Source: Gammaproteobacteria bacterium
GTDB taxonomy: Bacteria > Pseudomonadota > Gammaproteobacteria > UBA6429 > Thiohalophilaceae
Assembly (NCBI GenBank): GCA_024641445.1
Contig: JAHEDA010000065.1
Coordinates: forward strand, 1 to 11,150
DNA length: 11,150 nucleotides
Reading direction: 5' to 3'
Shown here piece after piece: positions 6,991 through 11,150 of this stretch. Position 1 is the first letter of the stretch. Every line of letters starts with the position of its first letter. A program made the position numbers and the translations under genes. The notes beneath the pieces are model-generated. The model was not told where the DNA came from, did no database searches, and saw only the letters and a list, made by a program, of their open reading frames with translations.

Positions 6991-7242
6991 TTACAAATTT
7001 CCTGGGGCAGGTGCGGCATCATCCGACATGGGCATTTTGACATTGCGTGCCGGTACCACGGTTGAGATCGCATGCTTATAGACCATTTGGCTGACACTAT
7101 TGCGTAGCAATACCACAAATTGATCGAACGACTCGATCTGGCCCTGAAGCTTGATGCCGTTAACGAGATAGATGGAGACGGGAATACGCTCTTTCCGCAG
7201 GGTGTTCAGAAAAGGATCTTGAAGTGCTTGCCCTTTACTCAT
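6991..7242 (-). CDS. hfq: RNA chaperone Hfq
   Basis: Hfq is a ring-shaped hexamer that pairs small RNAs with mRNAs. The 83 residues contain the whole Sm core: Q8 and D9 (proximal face), rim patch RKER at 16-19, Y25, the NGIKLQGQIESFDQF stretch (about 28-42), and the Sm2 motif YKHAIST with K56 and H57. The rim carries Lys at position 17 where E. coli has Arg; as far as I recall this is also the pseudomonad form. The C-terminal tail after the core is short (about 15 residues, acidic and Pro/Ala-rich) compared with the E. coli tail. The ATG at 7242 has GGAG 8 nt upstream. The 105-bp gap before it, the widest in the run, together with the end of miaA could hold its own promoter. Confidence 0.98.
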   Translation of the reverse strand: MSKGQALQDPFLNTLRKERIPVSIYLVNGIKLQGQIESFDQFVVLLRNSVSQMVYKHAISTVVPARNVKMPMSDDAAPAPGNL

Positions 7243-7347
7243 TTTGTTTTCTCCAGTTTATTTGTAGGGCTTCTTATCGTGAAGACCTGCCAAACCCGAT
7301 AAAAACCATGTGATATTCGACAGGTTTTTCAAGTGTAGCATACCGAG

Positions 7348-8289
7348 TCAGGCTGTTATGGGCGTGCTCCCCAGGATTTTCAAGACCCGGGCATGTACAT
7401 CTCCGGCCAGGGCGTCCACACAATGCAGGTCATTTTCACTCCGCAGCCAGGTGAATTGCCGCTTCGCCAGCTGACGGGTAGCGACAATCCCCCGGTAGAC
7501 CATTTCATCATAAATAAGTTTCCCCTCCAGATACTCCCAGACCTGACGGTAACCGACGGCGCGCATCGAGGGTTTAGTCAGGTCCAGATCACCGCGTTGG
7601 TAGAGTGCCTCAACCTCAGGGACAAGCCCCTGTTCGAGCATCTGTTTAAACCGCTGGGCAATGCGGTCATGCAGGACGGCTCGGTCAGAGGGGAGCAGGC
7701 CAATCTTGCACACATCGTATGGAAACACGGTCTGCCCCGGTTCCGCGATCCAGTCTGAGAGGGATTTACCCGACAGCTCATAGACCTCAAGCGCGCGCTG
7801 AATTCGTTGCGGGTCGTTGGGGTGTATCCTCGCGGCGGCCTGGGGATCGACTTTTTCTAACTCCGCATGCATCGCCTCCCAGCCCCGTTGACCAGCGCGT
7901 TCCTCAAGGGCCTGGCGTATCGCCGGGTCGGCTGGGGGAAGTTCTGACAGGCCCTCCAGTAAGGCCCGGAAATACAGCATGGTGCCGCCCACCAGCAAGG
8001 GGATGCGGCCTGCTTTACATATGTCCTGCATCTCACGCAGGGCATCTTCGCGAAAGCGTGCGGCCGAATAGGCCTCGGCCGGGTCGAGAATGTCGATCAG
8101 CCGATGTGGTGCACGGGCAAGGAGCTCGGCGTCGGGTTTGGCCGTCCCAATGTCCATGCCGCGATATACCAGCGTAGAATCGACACTGATAATCTCTAAC
8201 GGAAATTGTTCTACCAGCGCGGCCGCGAGCTCGGTCTTGCCCGATGCCGTCGGCCCCATCAACACCAGGGCAAAGGGTCTATTACTCAC
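7348..8289 (-). CDS. miaA: tRNA dimethylallyltransferase MiaA
   Basis: MiaA transfers a dimethylallyl group to N6 of A37 in tRNAs that read codons beginning with U, the first step toward ms2i6A. The 313 residues are the usual length. Visible signatures: P-loop GPTASGKT (12-19), VDSTLVYRGMDIGTAKP (36-52) with catalytic D37, LVGGTMLY (99-106), HPNDPQRIQRALEVYELSG (156-174), MRAVGYRQVWEYL (242-254) and the C-terminal RQLAKRQFTWLR (272-283). The start is GTG at 8289, giving the 4-nt overlap GTGA with the mutL stop, so miaA is very probably translated by coupling to mutL. The TGA at 7350-7348 is followed by 105 bp before hfq. Confidence 0.97.
   Translation of the reverse strand: MSNRPFALVLMGPTASGKTELAAALVEQFPLEIISVDSTLVYRGMDIGTAKPDAELLARAPHRLIDILDPAEAYSAARFREDALREMQDICKAGRIPLLVGGTMLYFRALLEGLSELPPADPAIRQALEERAGQRGWEAMHAELEKVDPQAAARIHPNDPQRIQRALEVYELSGKSLSDWIAEPGQTVFPYDVCKIGLLPSDRAVLHDRIAQRFKQMLEQGLVPEVEALYQRGDLDLTKPSMRAVGYRQVWEYLEGKLIYDEMVYRGIVATRQLAKRQFTWLRSENDLHCVDALAGDVHARVLKILGSTPITA
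7358..7384 (-). promoter_or_regulatory. Candidate heat-shock-type promoter for hfq inside the end of miaA
   Basis: On the minus strand CTTGAAA (7384-7378), a 14-nt spacer and GCCCAT (7363-7358) resemble the sigma-32 consensus (CTTGAAA, 13-15 nt, CCCCAT). It lies in the last codons of miaA, about 116 bp before the hfq ATG. E. coli is known to have heat-shock promoters within the mutL-miaA-hfq region, which makes the location plausible. A second CTTGAAA at 7327-7333 has no good partner box. The match is by eye inside coding sequence and could be chance. Confidence 0.3.
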
Positions 8290-9983
8290 ACAGTCGTATC
8301 CGACAGATTATCAAAATAGGCCTGCAGGCGATCCAGTTCGATCGTATAGGACATCCGATCCGGCACAACCCCACTCAGCTCAATCTGCCCCAACCATGCC
8401 TGGAGTTCACGCTCCGACCTCGGCAGATTGACCGTTGCCAGCAACTTACACAGATGTGTAACGACGGCATCAAACCCGGAAGAAGCACTTTTGAGCATAG
8501 CGGGTATCAAGTCATCCATCGCTGCACCCCTGGCAATCGCGGGCATGGCTCGCAGACGAACGCTCTGAGGCCCGCTGGCCTCAAGATCGAAACCAAGCCT
8601 GCGCAATATCGACTGATGTGAATCAAATAACCGAAACTGTTCTGCATCCAGTTTGATATTGGCTGGGAGTAATAATGGCTGAACAACCAGACCACCACCG
8701 CTATCTTGCACGTCCATCTGTCGACGCAACCACCAGCCCTGCAGGACGCGCATATCGTAGATGCACATTCTTCCCTCTCGCTCGGCCACGGCGAAATAGT
8801 CTCCCATGATACCCAGCGGACGCCCAAATACGCCTGCGGCAGGGGGCTGCGAGGCATTATTGTCGTATCGCCCCGTGCGCTCTCTTATCGCCGCGATACC
8901 GGGTTGATGGGTATGCACATTTGCAGTTTGCGCTGATATCGAGTTATCCGCACGCTGACTACCACCACGCAATACCTGACGCAGCGCCTGGGCAAGGAAG
9001 TCGTGCACCTGACGTGCGGCACGAAAACGTACTTCGTGCTTGGTGGGATGGACGTTAACGTCAACGACCGCAGGGTCAAGCTCCAGGTGCAGAACATAGG
9101 CTGGGTGACGACCGGGATGGATACTGTCCTCGTAGGCCTGTCGCAGGGCGTGACTGATGACTCGGTCACGCACAATACGACCGTTCACATAGAAGAATTG
9201 CAGATCGGTCTGAGGGCGAGCCCCCACGGGTAGAGTGGCCCAGCCCCATAGACGCATATCGGCATTCGTCACGTCAATCTGTGCTGCATGCTCCATAAAA
9301 TGCTTACCACAGAGACGCTGTATACGCTGAACGCGCGAGGACTCGTCATTAGCCGCACGCAGTCGATAGACGTCACGCTCGTTGTGATGGAAGTCGATTG
9401 CAATCTCGAAATGGCTCAGGGCCATACGTTTTATGACCTCATCAAGATGACGATACTCCGTCTGGTCGGAGCGTAAGAATTTACGCCGCGCGGGGGTGTT
9501 ATAAAAAAGGTCGCGCATCTCTACTGTGGTACCCACCGGGTGGGCAGCAGGTTCGATTGCAGTCGTGGTGGCCATCGGTGAGGACTCGATGCCCCAGGCG
9601 CTCTCCGCATCGCCATGGTGTGAGGTCATGCGTAAGCGTGAGACCGCACCGATACTGGCCAGTGCCTCGCCTCGAAAACCCAGGCTGGCGATGCGCGCAA
9701 GGTCCTCACTTGTGTCGATCTTGCTGGTGGCGTGCCGTTGCAGGGCCAGGGCCAACTGATCATGAGGGATGCCCCACCCGTCATCCGTCACACGAATCAG
9801 CTCAATTCCCCCCTGACACGCCTCAATGCGCAGGTGACGGGCACCTGCATCAATACTGTTTTCTAAGAATTCCTTGAGGACAGAGGCTGGGCGTTCGATC
9901 ACCTCACCTGCGGCGATCTGGTTCGCCACCAGCTGTGACAGCGGCAGGATGGGGCGTTGCTGGATTGAGGTTTTTGGCTGCAC
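8286..9983 (-). CDS. mutL: DNA mismatch repair protein MutL, apparently without endonuclease motifs
   Basis: MutL links mismatch recognition by MutS to strand removal. The GHKL ATPase domain (about 20-340) is intact: ANQIAAGEVIERPASV (20-35), ENSIDAGA (41-48) with catalytic E41, DDGWGI (67-72), RHATSKI (83-89), GFRGEALASI (102-111), VNGR (266-269) and DVNVHPTKHEVRF (308-320). A variable linker follows, then a dimerisation domain from about 385. Where endonuclease-type MutL has DQHAxxERxxxE, this protein has YDMRVLQGWWLRRQ (409-422). The ACHxSVR and CPHGRP motifs are also missing (LLATVNLPRS, VVPDRMSY). The protein is therefore probably of the non-nicking, MutH-dependent E. coli type. The start is GTG at 9983, the only candidate before an in-frame stop at 10004; I see no good Shine-Dalgarno. 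Length 565 against about 615 in E. coli. Confidence 0.95.
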   Translation of the reverse strand: MQPKTSIQQRPILPLSQLVANQIAAGEVIERPASVLKEFLENSIDAGARHLRIEACQGGIELIRVTDDGWGIPHDQLALALQRHATSKIDTSEDLARIASLGFRGEALASIGAVSRLRMTSHHGDAESAWGIESSPMATTTAIEPAAHPVGTTVEMRDLFYNTPARRKFLRSDQTEYRHLDEVIKRMALSHFEIAIDFHHNERDVYRLRAANDESSRVQRIQRLCGKHFMEHAAQIDVTNADMRLWGWATLPVGARPQTDLQFFYVNGRIVRDRVISHALRQAYEDSIHPGRHPAYVLHLELDPAVVDVNVHPTKHEVRFRAARQVHDFLAQALRQVLRGGSQRADNSISAQTANVHTHQPGIAAIRERTGRYDNNASQPPAAGVFGRPLGIMGDYFAVAEREGRMCIYDMRVLQGWWLRRQMDVQDSGGGLVVQPLLLPANIKLDAEQFRLFDSHQSILRRLGFDLEASGPQSVRLRAMPAIARGAAMDDLIPAMLKSASSGFDAVVTHLCKLLATVNLPRSERELQAWLGQIELSGVVPDRMSYTIELDRLQAYFDNLSDTTV

Positions 9984-10005
9984 ACCACAAGTGTACGGGA
10001 ATCAA

Positions 10006-10030
10006 CTGCCAGGATAAACGCAACTGGCAG
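10006..10030 (-). promoter_or_regulatory. Hairpin in the amiB-mutL gap
   Basis: On the minus strand CTGCCAG (10030-10024) and CTGGCAG (10012-10006) pair perfectly over 7 bp with an 11-nt loop. The arms are also near-direct repeats on the plus strand (CAACTGCCAG, CAACTGGCAG). It begins 9 nt after the amiB stop and ends 22 nt before the mutL GTG. No U-tract follows. It could stabilise the amiB 3' end or reduce read-through and initiation at mutL, which lacks a clear Shine-Dalgarno. Confidence 0.35.
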
Positions 10031-10039
10031 GTAGTGACA

Positions 10040-11150
10040 TCAGCTATCGCTAAGCGGGATTTTTAAGGTATCACCAATATGGAGTAGATCACTGGCCAAC
10101 TGGTTGGCGCGGCGTAGTTTCAGAATGCTCACCTGATACTGTGCCGCAATGGTAGAGAGTGTCTCTCCGCGGCTAATGGTGTGTTGCCGCGACTTCAACA
10201 GGGCCAGGCGAGTATTTGGTGGTGGATTGACTCGGAAGTACTGGCGCGCCCCCGCCAGGATCGCCTGAGCTAATTTGATTTGGTGAGTACCATTGCGGAG
10301 TTTCTTCTCTTCTGCGGGATTGGAGATGAAGGCCGTTTCTACCAGAATCGAGGGGATGCCAGGCGACTTAAGGACCCGGAAATTGGCCTGTTCCACCCGG
10401 CCCTTGTGCAAGGGGGTCACGCCACGGAGGCCACGCAATACGCTGGCGGCGACCTTGTGACTATCCTCAATGGTGGAGTTTTTCACCATATCCACCAGGA
10501 CCAGCTTGAGCAGATCGTCTTTGTCATCAAGGTTCACGCCACCGACAAGATCAGAATTATTTTCGCTATCGGCCAGCCACTGCGCCACCTCACTGGAGGC
10601 CCCCTTGTCAGAGAGGATAAACACGGAGGAACCCTTGGCCCCTGGGCTCTTGAAGGCGTCCGCGTGGATAGAAATAAACAGATCGGCCTGTAGCTTACGT
10701 GCCTTGTCTACGCGGTCCTGCAGGGAGATGTAATAATCCCCATCGCGGATCATGACCGGGCGCATCCCGGGTTCACGGCGAACCAAGTCATACAGGTGCC
10801 TTGCAATTCCCAGCACCACATCCTTCTCACGGGTCCCGCGCCGCCCGAGGGCTCCGGGATCGTCTCCACCATGGCCCGCATCAATGGCAATAATCACGTC
10901 ACGCGGGGCGCCGGTCCTGGGTGCCTCACGCCTTACGGGGGCGGGGGCAGTGGTCGATTCCTGACTCGCATCAAACAGGTCAACGACCAGACGGTTACCA
11001 TACTCACTCTGTGGACGGAGCAAAAAACTCTTGGGACGGACGCTCTTCTTGAGGTCCAGCACGACACGAAGGACGTTATCACCACGGTTGGCGAAACGGA
11101 TATCTTTGAGGAGACCTTTGTCGAAGGAGAGACCGCTCAGGGAGGCGGCC
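10040..11150 (-). CDS. amiB: N-acetylmuramoyl-L-alanine amidase AmiB/AmiC type (N-terminus missing)
   Basis: This periplasmic zinc amidase cuts the bond between MurNAc and L-Ala of the stem peptide to split septal peptidoglycan during division. The frame is open to the right edge and 369 residues are visible. The GTG at 11062 is not the true start, since homologous AMIN-domain sequence continues upstream of it (GLSFDKGLLKDIRFA). Domains in order: the end of an AMIN localisation domain (visible residues 1 to about 60), a Pro/Thr/Arg linker, Amidase_3 from about 84 (IAIDAGHGGDDPGALG, H93; E108 in GTREKD; SIHADAF, H162; VETAFISNP, E271), and a C-terminal LysM domain (about 323-365, HTISRGETLSTIAAQY). 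The insert at about 190-255 (LVGGVNLDDKDDLL onward) corresponds to the regulatory helix of EnvC-activated amidases. The signal peptide must lie off the window. The neighbour mutL supports amiB. Confidence 0.93.
   Translation of the reverse strand, partial: AASLSGLSFDKGLLKDIRFANRGDNVLRVVLDLKKSVRPKSFLLRPQSEYGNRLVVDLFDASQESTTAPAPVRREAPRTGAPRDVIIAIDAGHGGDDPGALGRRGTREKDVVLGIARHLYDLVRREPGMRPVMIRDGDYYISLQDRVDKARKLQADLFISIHADAFKSPGAKGSSVFILSDKGASSEVAQWLADSENNSDLVGGVNLDDKDDLLKLVLVDMVKNSTIEDSHKVAASVLRGLRGVTPLHKGRVEQANFRVLKSPGIPSILVETAFISNPAEEKKLRNGTHQIKLAQAILAGARQYFRVNPPPNTRLALLKSRQHTISRGETLSTIAAQYQVSILKLRRANQLASDLLHIGDTLKIPLSDS

Noticed and set aside
11060..11062. GTG at 11062 as the amiB start
   Set aside because: AMIN-domain sequence continues upstream in the same frame to the window edge, so the gene is simply truncated by the window.

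Overview
The window is almost entirely one minus-strand run of conserved housekeeping genes. In transcription order (right to left) these are amiB (5' end missing) - mutL - miaA - hfq - hflX - hflK - hflC - a YjeT/DUF2065 membrane protein - hisZ - purA. This is the classic gammaproteobacterial amiB-to-purA 'superoperon'. The order and the protein sequences (for example an Hfq almost identical to enterobacterial and pseudomonad Hfq through the Sm core) point to a gammaproteobacterium. The hisZ gene just before purA is absent from E. coli and argues for a non-enteric lineage. I cannot name the genus from the sequence alone.

Layout. Positions 1-181 hold the 5' end of a minus-strand gene for an unrecognised protein with a clear signal peptide. 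Positions 182-711 are a non-coding gap, visibly more AT-rich than the genes, with several perfect inverted repeats and a strong hairpin just after the purA stop codon. From 712 to 11150 the genes are packed with gaps of 0-105 bp. There is a 4-nt overlap between mutL and miaA, a 1-nt overlap between hflK and hflC, and the widest gap is 97-105 bp in front of hfq. Short hairpins sit in the gaps amiB/mutL, hflX/hflK and hflC/yjeT, as well as after purA.

How the genes relate. amiB splits septal peptidoglycan. mutL acts in mismatch repair. miaA prenylates tRNA A37. hfq encodes the sRNA chaperone. hflX is a ribosome-associated GTPase. hflK and hflC form the membrane SPFH complex that surrounds FtsH. 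yjeT is a small membrane protein. hisZ is the regulatory subunit of the first histidine enzyme, and purA makes adenylosuccinate. The set is linked by conserved co-transcription rather than by one pathway, although hisZ and purA both draw on purine nucleotide metabolism.

I found no mobile element, CRISPR array, tRNA, rRNA or undescribed multi-gene system. The points most worth checking are the truncated secreted protein and its palindromic upstream region, a MutL that appears to have lost all its endonuclease motifs, and two RNA hairpins with nearly the same stem at the ends of hflC and purA.
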